DNA from: Streptomyces roseifaciens
GTDB taxonomy: Bacteria > Actinomycetota > Actinomycetes > Streptomycetales > Streptomycetaceae
Direction: 5' to 3'
DNA: 64,000 nucleotides
NCBI RefSeq assembly: GCF_001445655.1
Contig: NZ_LNBE01000003.1
Coordinates: 1,904,530-1,968,529, forward strand
Shown here: in pieces, positions 27,068 to 35,934 of the stretch
Numbering within the stretch: the stretch's first letter is position 1
Layout of the letters: every line of letters begins with the position of its first letter
Notes under the pieces: generated by a model
The model's input: the letters and a program-made list of their open reading frames with translations, nothing else
What the model was told of the DNA's origin: nothing
Databases searched by the model: none
Program-made: the position numbers and the translations under genes

Positions 27068-27528
27068 TGAGCGAACCCCCTTTGTAGTAGAGATACAACT
27101 CCCCGCGGAGCCGGCCGCGGGAAGAGATCGACTTGATCGCCACTCTGCCAAGGGGGTGATGGGCAATTAGATGTCGTGGCCAACGGAGTTCGGTGTCCGG
27201 GATTTGTAGGAAACGATCATTCCCAGAGGCCTGGCGGGGTGTCGTGTGATGTTCGGTCGCGAGCGGTGATCCGGGCAGCACCCGCCGTGGGCCCCGTTTC
27301 CGGTGGGGGCGGCAGGGCTCTGCCCGGAGGTCTTCGGAGCCTCATCCGTACGGCGGGGCGGCGTGTGCGACCAGAGGGCCGGCGGACGGTTCCGGATTCC
27401 GGCCGCCCGGCGGGCGGGTCCGGGACACGTGGCGGCCCGCACGGACGCCTTCCGGCGCCTCGGCTCACCCAGTGCCCGAAGGGCCTACGGTCCGCTTATG
27501 GGCCCTCCCGCCGGGGTACCCGAGGAGA
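27068..27528. other. Intergenic region without a recognisable gene
   Basis: This 461-base stretch between divergent genes (KAS II and HemK2-like) carries the promoters. An AT-richer pocket (gtagtagagatacaac, near 27083-27098; tagatgtcgt near 27170) lies on the KAS side. Open frames across it lack ribosome sites and family resemblance. Confidence 0.5.
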
Positions 27529-28182
27529 ATGCGGTTCTTCCGGCTTCCCGGGGTCTATGTGCCTCAGGAGGACACAGCGCTGCTCCTGGAAGCCTTCTCC
27601 CGGGAGCGGGTGGATCGTGGTGCGGCCGTGCTGGACGTGGGGACCGGCTGCGGCGTACTGGCCGTGGCGGCAGCACGGCGCCGCGCCCGGGCCGTCGCCG
27701 TCGACGCCTCGCACCGCGCGGTGTTCACGACCCGCCTGAACGCGCTGCGTGCGGGCGTGCGTGTGCGGGCCGTCCGGGGCGACCTGCTGACGCCCGTGTC
27801 CGACGGGTGCTTCGATCTGATCCTGGCCAACCCTCCGTACGTGCCGGCGCCGGGCGGCCGGAGGCCGCTGCGCGGCCCCGGGCGGAACTGGGCCGGGGGA
27901 GCGGACGGCCGGGCCCTCCTGGACCGGCTGTGCCGGGGAGTGCCGGAGCTGCTCCGGCCCGGCGGAGTGGTGCTGATGGTGCACTCGTCCGTGTGCGGGC
28001 CGGAACGCACCGTGAAGGCGCTCGAGAAGGGCGGGCTGACCGCGGAAGTGACCGCCCGGCGCACCGTGGCGTACGGGCCGGTCATGCGCGCTCAGACCCC
28101 GTGGATGCGGGAGCGAGGGCTGATCGAGGCCGACGACGTCCGTGACGAACTGGTGGTGGTCCGTGGCGAGCACCTCACCTGA
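27529..28182 (+). CDS. HemK2/MTQ2-like N5-glutamine methyltransferase
   Basis: The 217-aa protein has SAM motif I VLDVGTGCGVLAVAAA and the catalytic NPPY motif in FDLILANPPYVPAP, which binds the target glutamine amide in release-factor-type methyltransferases. The start segment VYVPQEDTALLLEAF matches the HemK2/MTQ2 group, shorter than PrmC. The ATG at 27529 follows GAGGAG. The CDGSH gene starts inside its last 20 bases, so the two are coupled. In actinobacteria this pairing recurs, though the target protein is not known to me. Confidence 0.87.
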   Translation: MRFFRLPGVYVPQEDTALLLEAFSRERVDRGAAVLDVGTGCGVLAVAAARRRARAVAVDASHRAVFTTRLNALRAGVRVRAVRGDLLTPVSDGCFDLILANPPYVPAPGGRRPLRGPGRNWAGGADGRALLDRLCRGVPELLRPGGVVLMVHSSVCGPERTVKALEKGGLTAEVTARRTVAYGPVMRAQTPWMRERGLIEADDVRDELVVVRGEHLT

Positions 28183-28453
28183 GGAACCGGCCGGCTCCGG
28201 CCCCGGCCCCGGGTGCAGTCGTCCCGAAGCGGCGGAGACGGGCCGTAAAGAGGCGCGGCGGGTGTGGCAGGAACCGGGTGGGCCGATGCTGATCGAGGGG
28301 CCGGTGGAGTTCGTGACGGAGGACGGCAGCGTCGTCCGCTCGGACCGTCCGGTGGTCGCCGTGTGCACTTGCCGTCGCAGCCTTCTCTACCCGTTCTGCG
28401 ACACCAGCCACCGCCGTCGTCAACGGCCGGATGCGTCTCCCCGGGAGCCGTGA
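28163..28453 (+). CDS. CDGSH iron-sulfur domain protein
   Basis: A 96-aa protein with one CDGSH-type 2Fe-2S site: CTCRRSLLYPFCDTSH has the three Cys and one His ligands in the right spacing (C-x-C-x2-S-x3-P-x-C-D-x-S-H), with Thr in place of the usual Gly. These proteins carry redox-active, labile clusters. The GTG start overlaps the end of the methyltransferase gene by 20 bases in another frame. A convergent gene for an iron-containing redox enzyme follows, so iron or redox chemistry is a common theme of this group. Confidence 0.85.
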   Translation: MASTSPEEPAGSGPGPGCSRPEAAETGRKEARRVWQEPGGPMLIEGPVEFVTEDGSVVRSDRPVVAVCTCRRSLLYPFCDTSHRRRQRPDASPREP

Positions 28454-28466
28454 CGGGCGTGGGACC

Positions 28467-28522
28467 TTGACGGTGGCGGATCTTTGACGGTGGCGGATCT
28501 TGACGACGGTGGATCTTTGACG
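28467..28522. repeat. Short tandem repeat between convergent genes
   Basis: About three imperfect copies of ttgacggtggcggatc lie between the CDGSH and iron-redox genes. No hairpin of note. Confidence 0.7.
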
Positions 28523-28551
28523 AGCCGGCAGCCTCGGCGTGCGTCCAGCTG

Positions 28552-29535
28552 TCAGAGGGGCCGGCGTACCGCGGAACCCCCGGCGTTCCACGCCCCGAGG
28601 ATGTGGTCGGCGAGACGGTCCTCCAGCCACACGGTGGCGTCGATCCCGAAGACGATGTCGTTCGTCAGCCCGGGATCGTCCGCCTGCAGGCCGCCGATGA
28701 CCTCACGTCGTACCAACTGCTCGTGCACGGCGTCCGCTTCGACGTGTTCGGCGTAGAAGTGACGGGCCGCGAGGCCTGCACCGAGCCTGTCGATCGCCTG
28801 GACCAGGCGCCGGGAGGAGGGGGACGACGTGATCTCCACGGCCGCGAAGTGCCCGGCGAGCGCACCGCGCAGCGACCGGTGCAGCCCCAGCAGTGACATC
28901 AGATTCACCACGGCCAGTGCGTGTGCCGTGGCCGCCTCCAGGTAGCGGCCGTACGCCGGGTCGAGGCCGAGTTCGCTCATCGCGGCGGCGAAGAGGCCCG
29001 CGTGGATGCGGTCGGCCCGCCCGGCGCCGAACTCGTCGTACTCCACGGCCACCAGCCCCGCCTTGGCCCTCCCGGTCAGCCGGGGAATGGCCCAGGCATG
29101 CGGGTCCGCCTCCTTGAGCTGGTACAGGGAGCGCAGCGCGAGGTACTCCCGCAGGTGCTGCATCCGGCCCTCGTCACGCAGGAAGTGCGAGACTCCCTCG
29201 CCGTCGGCGGGCTCCACCAGCAGGTCCCGCAGCGCGGAAGCGACGTCCGGGTGGACCGGGACGTCGCTGCGCAGGGCCGCGAGAAACGCCCGTTCCAGCG
29301 CTGCGCGCAGCCGGAGCAGCTCCGGGTCCCATTCCCAGGCGTCGTCCACGCCGTCGAAGCCCCTGTAGTGCAGCTCGTAGCAGAGGTAGAGGGCGAGGTG
29401 GAGATCGTCCCCGTACGGGTCGGGGCTGCGCACGGCGCCGTCGGGAGCAAGGCCGGCCGGCCCTCCGGGCTCGCTGCCGAGCGCACCGATCACAGCCTCG
29501 GACAGAGTTCCGCGTGCGTCGGGCAGCCTCGGCAC
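28552..29535 (-). CDS. Iron-containing redox enzyme (heme-oxygenase-like diiron fold)
   Basis: The 327-aa all-helical protein matches the family often encoded with HemK2-like and CDGSH genes in Streptomyces. Likely metal ligands are Glu and His in the helices LYLCYELHYRGF, VEYDEFGAGRADRIHAGLF and HFYAEHVEADAVHE, as in heme-oxygenase-like diiron oxidases or oxygenases. GTG start at 29535 after AAGGAG. Members of this fold oxidise amino acids, fatty acids or amines; no substrate can be assigned here. Confidence 0.8.
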   Translation of the reverse strand: MPRLPDARGTLSEAVIGALGSEPGGPAGLAPDGAVRSPDPYGDDLHLALYLCYELHYRGFDGVDDAWEWDPELLRLRAALERAFLAALRSDVPVHPDVASALRDLLVEPADGEGVSHFLRDEGRMQHLREYLALRSLYQLKEADPHAWAIPRLTGRAKAGLVAVEYDEFGAGRADRIHAGLFAAAMSELGLDPAYGRYLEAATAHALAVVNLMSLLGLHRSLRGALAGHFAAVEITSSPSSRRLVQAIDRLGAGLAARHFYAEHVEADAVHEQLVRREVIGGLQADDPGLTNDIVFGIDATVWLEDRLADHILGAWNAGGSAVRRPL

Positions 29536-29665
29536 CCTGCTCCTTCCGTCACGGCCCGCCGCCGATTCGCGAGCGGGCGCAGCATGACTGGACCGCCTGC
29601 CCTTGCGCCGACGGTCGGAGACCGGCTGTTGCGCCTAGCGCAGTTGCACCTGCCGGGAGCAACGG

Positions 29666-29821
29666 CTACCAGTAGTGTTTACGTCCGCCGACCGCGTGCC
29701 CCACTGCGCCGAGGACCCAGAGGATCAGCCCGATGATCAGCAGGATGATGCCGATGGTCCACAGGATCGAGATACCGGTCAGGAACCCGATGATGAGGAG
29801 AATGACTCCGAGGACGATCAT
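29666..29821 (-). CDS. Small DUF6131-type membrane protein
   Basis: A 51-aa protein with two membrane helices (VLGVILLIIGFLTGI and TIGIILLIIGLILWVLG) and a short basic tail ending GGRKHYW. Tiny Streptomyces proteins of this kind are classed as DUF6131. The ATG at 29821 follows GGAGGACACC directly, which rules out the longer frame upstream. Confidence 0.8.
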   Translation of the reverse strand: MIVLGVILLIIGFLTGISILWTIGIILLIIGLILWVLGAVGHAVGGRKHYW

Positions 29822-30011
29822 GGTGTCCTCCGATTGGACGGATATCCCCTGATTTCCACTATCTTCCCCGGTCGGCCTACGCGCCAGTTGTCCCTGCATT
29901 CCAGGACCTGCCGGCGCCGGTCCTCCGGACCGCTTACCCGCCGTCGGCGGTGACAGTCGCCCCGGTGAGGTACGAGGCTTCGGGGTCACGGGCGAGGGGC
30001 GCGGACGGCCC

Positions 30012-30449
30012 TCACTCCGGCAGGCCGAGCACCAGGAGGATGACGATCACCGGCGGGAGCAGCGCACACCATGCGAGGTGCTTGCGCGCCTTGGCGTAGC
30101 GTATGCGGCGCGGAAGAAGCCAGGACGCCAGAAGCAGTACCGGCGTACCGATCACCGTGGTGAACAGGCTGTACTTGACCACGGCAAGGGTGCCGTCGAG
30201 CGCCCCGGAGCAGTTGTCCGGACCGCAGCTGTCGGTGGCCATGGGGGCGAGCGAGCCGAACAGCACGGCCACGGGAATGACCAGCACCGCGAGGACCGTG
30301 GCCCAGAAGGGCGCACTCGAGGCGTCGTCGTCACGATCGGCGGGTCCGCCGGGACGGGCCTCCCGTGTCTGCTCGGCGGCGTCCGCAGCGTTGGCGTCGG
30401 CCCACGCCTGCCGCAGCTCGACGTCTTCTCGCGTTCCCTGGTCGTTCAT
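30012..30449 (-). CDS. Hypothetical membrane protein
   Basis: A 145-aa protein with a charged cytoplasmic N-terminus (about 45 residues), then three membrane helices (about 48-70, 90-112, 122-142) and a small loop with two Cys (SCGPDNCSG). GGAGGG precedes the ATG. Not recognised beyond being typical of Streptomyces. Confidence 0.7.
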   Translation of the reverse strand: MNDQGTREDVELRQAWADANAADAAEQTREARPGGPADRDDDASSAPFWATVLAVLVIPVAVLFGSLAPMATDSCGPDNCSGALDGTLAVVKYSLFTTVIGTPVLLLASWLLPRRIRYAKARKHLAWCALLPPVIVILLVLGLPE

Positions 30450-30574
30450 GGGACCAGTGAACCCTCCGCGCCGGCCGGCGCGCCTCGGGGCGGCTACTCA
30501 GAATGCGCAGGTGCGCGTACTCATCCGCCGGGCGGGGGGTGGGGGGGGAGAAGAAGGGGAGGGCGGATCCGGCG

Positions 30575-30905
30575 TCAGCGGAGTTCGCCCTCCAGGAGCC
30601 CCATGACGATCATGTCGTGCCACTTGCCGTCCCGGCGGAAGCACTCCCGCCGGCGGCCCTCCTCGACGAAGCCGACCTTCTCGTAGACACGGCGAGCCGG
30701 GACGTTGTCCGCGACGACGGTCAGGGCGATCCGGTGCAGCCGCATCTCGTCGAAGCCGTATCGGCAGATCACCCGCATGGTGTCGGTCGCGTAGCCGCGG
30801 CCCCAGTAGTCCTTGTCGCCGATCCGGAGGTCCAGCTCGGCCTCACCGGTCTCGGGGGCGGCGCCGCGCAGCCGTACCGACCCGATCAGCCGCGGTGCGT
30901 CGAGC
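30575..30905 (-). pseudogene. N-terminally truncated RimJ/RimL acetyltransferase
   Basis: The frame reads RLIGSVRLRG..., then LDLRIGDKDYWGRGYATDTM, MRLHRIALTVVADNVPARRV and YEKVGFVEEGRRRECF to a stop at 30575. That is the C-terminal two-thirds of a RimJ/RimL protein. Continuing upstream the frame has no start and meets a stop near 30950, so the first 60-70 residues are missing. The break point lies just before the divergent eCIS-type gene. The only internal ATG (30778) would give a 67-aa product without the acetyl-CoA core. Confidence 0.75.
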
Positions 30906-31056
30906 GGCTCGTGGCGGCAAGGCTGGCCACCCCCTGAGCTGCGCCCCAGTCATTTCTCCCTCCGCCGCCGGCTCCGTCCCTCCCGGCCGGGTGCCTCGCG
31001 CCTGGAGGCGCGTCGTCCGCGGTGGCACGTCGCCGGGCCGTGGACATACTGGTGCC

Positions 31057-33045
31057 ATGGCCGAGCACGTGCACCGGACAGCCCGCGCCGAGGTGCGCTC
31101 GCCGCTGCATCGGCCCGTCATGATCAGCCGGCCCAGCAGCATGTACGAGCGGCAGGCCCGGGCCGCCGCAGTCGGCCGCCCGTCGCTGTCGCGTATCGGC
31201 CCGACCGCCGCAGGGCCGGCGCCCGGGTTCACCCGGCCCCCGGGAAACGCCGCCCGTACCGCCATCGCGAGCGCGCTCGCCGCGCCCGGTCAAGCACTGG
31301 AACCGGCCACGCGGAAGAGGATGGAATCGCACCACGGCTACGACTTCAGCCGGGTCCGGGTGCACACCGACGCGCGCGCGGACGCGTCTGCGCGGTTGCT
31401 CGACGCGGCTGCGTACACGGCCGGACGGCACATCGTCTTCGCCGCCGGCCACTACCGGCCGGCCACGCCGCCGGGCCGGGCCCTGATCGCCCACGAACTG
31501 GCCCACGTCATCCAGCAGGAGCCGTCCGCGCGCCCGGACGGGCCGCTGTACGTGCAGCGCTCCGGCCCGCTGGGTTTCCTCGGTGACGTCGTCAACTTCC
31601 TCGGCGATGCCGTGAGCTTCGTCGGCGACATCTTCACTCAAGGCCCGGCCGAAGCCTTCTCCCGCTTGGTCGGCGAGGGGACGTTTCCGCCTGAAGAGCT
31701 GCAGCGCTACCTCGGCAAGCTGCGCCGCACCGGCAAGCCGGAGGGGGACTACGACAGCGATAACAAGGCACGCGCAGCGGTCGCACTGTGGGAAGCCGGC
31801 GACCCTTCCGTCGTGCTCGACCCGCAGCTGAAGAGACTGCTGGTGCGCGACCTGTACGACGGCTACGTGAGCAAGGGCGATGCCCAGGCGATCCTCACCA
31901 TCCTGGAGCGCAGCCTCGGGCCCGACCTCACTGCCGTCCTCTCCTCCGGCGGCGTACGGACCAAGGAGCTCCACGACTCCTTCGGCGCGTCCGAACGCGC
32001 GCGCCTCGTGCATCTCCTCGACGAGCGGGTCGAAGGGGGCTTCGCCGAGGCCATGAAGGACCGGGTGGTCCCTTCGGACCGCGGCGTGAGTGCGGCCCCG
32101 CACCTCAACGACGAGACGTTCCGCAAGGAATGGGAGAAGGCCTTGCAGGAAGGAGTCGAGTTGCTCGTGCGGTCCAAGAAGGAAGCCCAGGGATGCGCCT
32201 TCCCCCGGCCGGGCGAGCTGAGGTTCGACGCGGAGCACTTCACCTCGTCGCAGACGAACATGGAAAAGATGCAGGGGCACGAGCGGCTCGTCCCCAAGAC
32301 CGCCACTCCGTACGAGGCCGTGGGGTTGCTGTTCCAGCACTTGGAGAGGTGGACGTGCGAGTGCCTGTTCTTCACTCAGCTTGCCCAGCTGTATGCGTGG
32401 AGAAAGATGTTGCCGGTGGCGGCGGCGTTCAACGCCAAATTCCCCGAATTCCATGTCGGAGGCGGCCGCGGCACGTCCGTGAAGGGCCTGGAGTCGGACC
32501 AGCGCGATGTCGGCGACCCCGCCGGCCTTGAGCAGGCACCGGTCGGATCGGTCGTGGTGTGGTTCAACCGGAGCGTGCATGCAAAGGGCACCGCATTCGA
32601 GTACGAGCATGCGATCAAGACGTCCCACGGAGTCAAGGGCGAACCGGATAAATACGCTGCACACCCTTTCGAGGAGGAGCAGCCGGGCGGTGGGACCCGG
32701 TGGCAGCTGACGGCCGACGAGATCAAGCGGCACCTGGCCGAGCAGAACCCGGACTTCCCCTTCCACTTCCTGCTGACGGCCGGCGAGGTGAAGGAGCTGG
32801 AACGTGACGGGGTGGCTCCCTCGGTCATCACCGCACTGCGGTCGATCGTGGGGATCGACAAGGTGACCTGGCTGGAGTACTTCAAGGTGCTACCGCGACG
32901 GGAGCTGGCCCAGTTGCCGAGGCCCGAAGGGCTGGGCCAGCTCGGCAAGATCCGCGCACGCGCCCGGAAGCAGCCGGATCAGGGTGCCGCCGGGCAGTAC
33001 ATCGAGCGCGAAATCGAACTCAACAAGATCGAGGTTCCGAAGTAG
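31057..33045 (+). CDS. eCIS-type effector: DUF4157 domain plus Tgl-like transglutaminase C-terminus
   Basis: A 662-aa protein without a signal peptide. Residues about 80-155 form the eCIS core domain (DUF4157): YDFSRVRVHTDARAD and the zinc-protease motif HELAHVIQQ (His146, Glu147, His150). A short hydrophobic helix pair follows (about 167-195). The C-terminal half (about 375-560) resembles bacterial Tgl transglutaminase in order and spacing: WTCECLFF (Cys436), GSVVVWFN, FEYEHAI (Glu517) and DKYAAHP (His536). DUF4157 proteins are common cargo of extracellular contractile injection systems. No such apparatus is encoded in the window. ATG at 31057 lacks a clear ribosome site. The transglutaminase call is from recalled motifs. 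Confidence 0.75.
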   Translation: MAEHVHRTARAEVRSPLHRPVMISRPSSMYERQARAAAVGRPSLSRIGPTAAGPAPGFTRPPGNAARTAIASALAAPGQALEPATRKRMESHHGYDFSRVRVHTDARADASARLLDAAAYTAGRHIVFAAGHYRPATPPGRALIAHELAHVIQQEPSARPDGPLYVQRSGPLGFLGDVVNFLGDAVSFVGDIFTQGPAEAFSRLVGEGTFPPEELQRYLGKLRRTGKPEGDYDSDNKARAAVALWEAGDPSVVLDPQLKRLLVRDLYDGYVSKGDAQAILTILERSLGPDLTAVLSSGGVRTKELHDSFGASERARLVHLLDERVEGGFAEAMKDRVVPSDRGVSAAPHLNDETFRKEWEKALQEGVELLVRSKKEAQGCAFPRPGELRFDAEHFTSSQTNMEKMQGHERLVPKTATPYEAVGLLFQHLERWTCECLFFTQLAQLYAWRKMLPVAAAFNAKFPEFHVGGGRGTSVKGLESDQRDVGDPAGLEQAPVGSVVVWFNRSVHAKGTAFEYEHAIKTSHGVKGEPDKYAAHPFEEEQPGGGTRWQLTADEIKRHLAEQNPDFPFHFLLTAGEVKELERDGVAPSVITALRSIVGIDKVTWLEYFKVLPRRELAQLPRPEGLGQLGKIRARARKQPDQGAAGQYIEREIELNKIEVPK

Positions 33046-33091
33046 CCGCCGAACCACCGCCTCGGCGCCCCGCGAAGCGTGCTGCCGCGGC

Positions 33092-33565
33092 TCAGGCCTG
33101 CGGGAGGTCCTGCAGGACGGCGAACAGCCCCTGAACGCGGGTGCCGTCCGGGAGTTGCCAGGAGCCGCCGACATGTCCTGCCGCCCCTTCGGGGAGGGAT
33201 GCGGGGGCGTCGGGGCCGGGCCGCAGGACCCGGTGCAGGTGCAGCGTCGCGTCGTGCGGGGCGGAGAGCTCGGTGGCCTCTTCACCGTCGGTCGTGGCGG
33301 TGACGGTGAAGTCCGCCGGGGCCGGGCCGGCACCGGTGAAGGAGCGGGTGACCTCCGGGTCGGGGGTGTCGCTGACGCTCTGGTCCTGGGCCTGCACCCG
33401 GCCCTCGACCAGGGCGAGCAACTGGGCGACCAGCACCGGGTCGTGGCAGCCGTCGTAGACCCAGCGCCGCCCCAGCACCCCGTGCTCCATGGTGCCGACG
33501 AGGGCCTCGTCGCCACGGCCATGCTGTGCTCTCTCCTCCGTCGGACGGCGTGCGGGCCCTGACAC
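33092..33565 (-). pseudogene. N-terminally truncated maltokinase N-cap-like ('1,4-alpha-glucan branching') protein
   Basis: The sequence EALVGTMEHGVLGRRWVYDG followed by HDPVLVAQLLALVEG, QSVSDTPDPEVT, HRVLRPGP and HVGGSWQLPDGTRVQGLFAV matches the second half of the small Streptomyces proteins annotated as branching protein (maltokinase N-cap domain, about 190 aa). The first 60-70 residues, including the WLPTRPWY-type motif, are missing. A good ribosome site and ATG (near 33523, ATGGCCGTGGC) lie in another frame just before the join, as if an internal deletion had fused the original start out of frame to the 3' half. Confidence 0.65.
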
Positions 33566-33703
33566 CTTCCCACCCCGGCCCGGTGCGCCCCCGTGCCGGG
33601 TGCCCTCGACGCCGACACGGCCGGATCCGCTGATTTCCCATCAGCGCCGTGCATGTGTTTGATTTTATGGACAGGGCGGGGCCGAAACCCGAGAATCACC
33701 TCC

Positions 33704-34246
33704 ATGACGTCCCCTGAGTTCCGTACGCGCGTGACACGGCCCTCCGAGGCCGATCGGGAGCGGGCCCTGGCGATCCTGCGCGACGGCACCGGCGACGGCA
33801 GGCTGTCCCACGACACGTTCATGCGCCGCATGGACCTCGTCCTGACCGCCCGCACCAGCGCCGAGATCGAGCTCGCCATGGCCGATCTCCCCGTCCGCGG
33901 ACGGTTCTCGGACTTCATCCTGCGTACGGTGAGTCGTCTGTCCGCCTTCGGGGCCCACGTGCGCGGAGCCTGGCGGGGTGCGCGGCTCCCCGGCCTCCGG
34001 CTTCCCGAGCCCGGTACGAAGCCGCTGACCATCGGCCGGGCCCCGGTCTCCGACCTGCGCCTGGAGGACGACACGGTCTCCCGTCGCCACGCGGAGCTGC
34101 GCTGGCTCGACCACGGCTGGCGCCTGACGGATCTCGGCTCCCGCAACGGCACCTACGTCAACGGCCTGCGCATCGCCGGGTCCGTGCGGGTCGGGCCCGG
34201 CGATCACGTCGCATTCGGCGACCTCGGCTACCGGCTGTCGGTCTGA
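33704..34246 (+). CDS. DUF1707 and FHA-domain protein
   Basis: The 180-aa product has an N-terminal DUF1707 segment (RVTRPSEADRERALAILRDG, about 6-60) and a C-terminal forkhead-associated domain (about 98-180) with the phosphothreonine-binding residues in IGRAPVSD, VSRRHAEL and GSRNGTYVNG. FHA domains read Ser/Thr-kinase phosphorylation. No membrane segment. The kinase partner is not encoded nearby. Confidence 0.88.
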   Translation: MTSPEFRTRVTRPSEADRERALAILRDGTGDGRLSHDTFMRRMDLVLTARTSAEIELAMADLPVRGRFSDFILRTVSRLSAFGAHVRGAWRGARLPGLRLPEPGTKPLTIGRAPVSDLRLEDDTVSRRHAELRWLDHGWRLTDLGSRNGTYVNGLRIAGSVRVGPGDHVAFGDLGYRLSV

Positions 34247-34269
34247 CGGCCCGGCCGCCGCCCGCACTG

Positions 34270-34911
34270 CTACTTCCCGGGCCCGCCCGCGTTCACCACG
34301 AAGTCGAAGGTCGCCTGCTTCGCCGGGCCGGCCTGACGGACGTTCATGAGCAGGGCCGCGTTGAAGAGCGGGTCGGTGTTGTTGCGGGGCTCTCCGGGGA
34401 AATAGAGCTGCGTGGTGAGGAGAGGGCCGCCGGGAGCCTGCACCTTGACGTGGAGGTGGCGCGTACGGCCCGGGTAGAGGCCCGGCACGATGGTCGTCAG
34501 CTTGAACGCTCCCCGGGCGTCCGTGTACTGGTGCCCCCTCATCCGGAAGCCGCGGCTGTCGTACGCGCCTGCGTCGTCCGCCTGCCAGAAGTCCAGCAGG
34601 GCGTGCGCGACGGGGCGGCAGGTCGGTCCGAAGACGTAGCCCTCGACCGTGAGCCGCGTGCCTCGCGTCCCCGGCTCCAGCAGCGAAGCGCGCTCGGGGG
34701 AGTCGGGTTTGAAGTAGGGGCCCTCGATCTGCGGCGGCGTGGGGTCGTCCCCGTCGTCGCAGAAGGGCGTCGGCCGGAGGGGTGCGTCCGAGGGCCGGTG
34801 GTCCCGGGCGAGGGCCACGCCGCTGCCGAGCAGGGCGGGCAGGGGCACCGCCACGAGTGCCGCCTTGAGCAGGGTCTTGCGACTGACCCTCCGCGTGTGA
34901 TCGTCCGTCAT
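34270..34911 (-). CDS. Exported intradiol ring-cleavage dioxygenase
   Basis: A 213-aa protein with a twin-arginine-like leader (RRVSRKTLLKAALVAVPLPA) and an intradiol dioxygenase domain (about 60-210). The iron ligands are visible as Tyr in DDAGAYD, Tyr in VPGLYPGR and two His in RTRHLHVKV. Such exported enzymes cleave catechol or hydroxyquinol derivatives from plant or humic material. It lies 36 bases beyond the AraC gene on the same strand and may be controlled by it. Confidence 0.88.
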   Translation of the reverse strand: MTDDHTRRVSRKTLLKAALVAVPLPALLGSGVALARDHRPSDAPLRPTPFCDDGDDPTPPQIEGPYFKPDSPERASLLEPGTRGTRLTVEGYVFGPTCRPVAHALLDFWQADDAGAYDSRGFRMRGHQYTDARGAFKLTTIVPGLYPGRTRHLHVKVQAPGGPLLTTQLYFPGEPRNNTDPLFNAALLMNVRQAGPAKQATFDFVVNAGGPGK

Positions 34912-34947
34912 GGTCCGCCTCCTGGGGTGAGTGGCTCACCGACGAAC

Positions 34948-35934
34948 CTAGGGAGGCGGGCCCTGCGGATCGATGGACTCCGCTGGGCAAACATGGTGAT
35001 TCCCTGGGCTTACGTGGGGCTCTGCCTTTCCCGGCTCCTCCGTCACCGTCCTGCGGCGGAAGTCCCCGGGGCTGAGGCCGGTCTCGCGCCGGAAGAAGCG
35101 GCAGAAGTACGCGGGGTCGGTGAAGCCCACGCGCCGGGCGACCTGGCCGACGCCCAGAGAGGAACCGGCCAGCAGCCGCTTCGCCTCCAGCGTCCGGGCC
35201 GCGCGGATCAGCTCGCCGGGCGTACGGCCGGTGGCCTGTTTGACGGCCTCGTTCAGATAGCCGACGGAGACGCCGATGCGCGCCGCGTACGCCCCCACCG
35301 ACCGCTCGGCACCCGCGGTCCCGGTGAGCAGCAGGCCGAATTCCCGAGCGACTTCCGCGGCCCGGCCGGCTGCGGCGTCGGGTCTTCGCGCGCCGGGCAG
35401 GCGCAGGGCGCGTACGAGCAGGATGTGCAGGTACGCCTCCAGCACGGACGCGTACCCGTCGGCCTTCGCAGCGAACTCGGCTGCCATGGCCCGGATGAGC
35501 GGGCCGATGCCCGCGGCGTCGCCGTCCCCGCCGGAGGACGCGGCGGGGAGCCGGAGCCAGTGCTGCTCCGCGAGCGTGCGCAGCAACTGCCGGTCGCCGG
35601 GGCGTGCCAGCAGGAAGTCCTCGGTGAACAGCGTCAGGACGCCGCGCAGGCCCGACACCTGCTCCCAGTGGTGCACCTGCCCGGGCAGGATGACGCACAG
35701 GTGGGGAGGGCTGAGGGGCCTGCGGACGAGGTCGATCACGTGGGCTCCCGAGCCGCCGGTCACGTAGACGATCTCGTAGAAGGTGTGCCGGTGCGGGTAG
35801 CCCGCCCGGGAGTCGGGGCCGAGGGCGTCGAAGGAGCCCATGGCGAACGGCGGTACCTGCGGCGCAGCGACCTGCAGACGGTGCAGGGGAAGGGGGTCGG
35901 CTTGCTGCACCCGGTCGCGTGCCTGTGTGGTCAT
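34948..35934 (-). CDS. AraC-family transcriptional regulator
   Basis: A 328-aa regulator with an N-terminal cupin-like sensor (PHRHTFYEIVYVTGGSGAHV) and a C-terminal double HTH (about 215-310: IGVSVGYLNEAVKQATGRTP and VARRVGFTDPAYFCRFFRRE). The C-terminal tail after SPGDFRRRT is unusually long. The ATG at 35934 marks the cupin start. It is upstream of and co-directional with the dioxygenase gene, its likely target. Confidence 0.87.
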   Translation of the reverse strand: MTTQARDRVQQADPLPLHRLQVAAPQVPPFAMGSFDALGPDSRAGYPHRHTFYEIVYVTGGSGAHVIDLVRRPLSPPHLCVILPGQVHHWEQVSGLRGVLTLFTEDFLLARPGDRQLLRTLAEQHWLRLPAASSGGDGDAAGIGPLIRAMAAEFAAKADGYASVLEAYLHILLVRALRLPGARRPDAAAGRAAEVAREFGLLLTGTAGAERSVGAYAARIGVSVGYLNEAVKQATGRTPGELIRAARTLEAKRLLAGSSLGVGQVARRVGFTDPAYFCRFFRRETGLSPGDFRRRTVTEEPGKAEPHVSPGNHHVCPAESIDPQGPPP

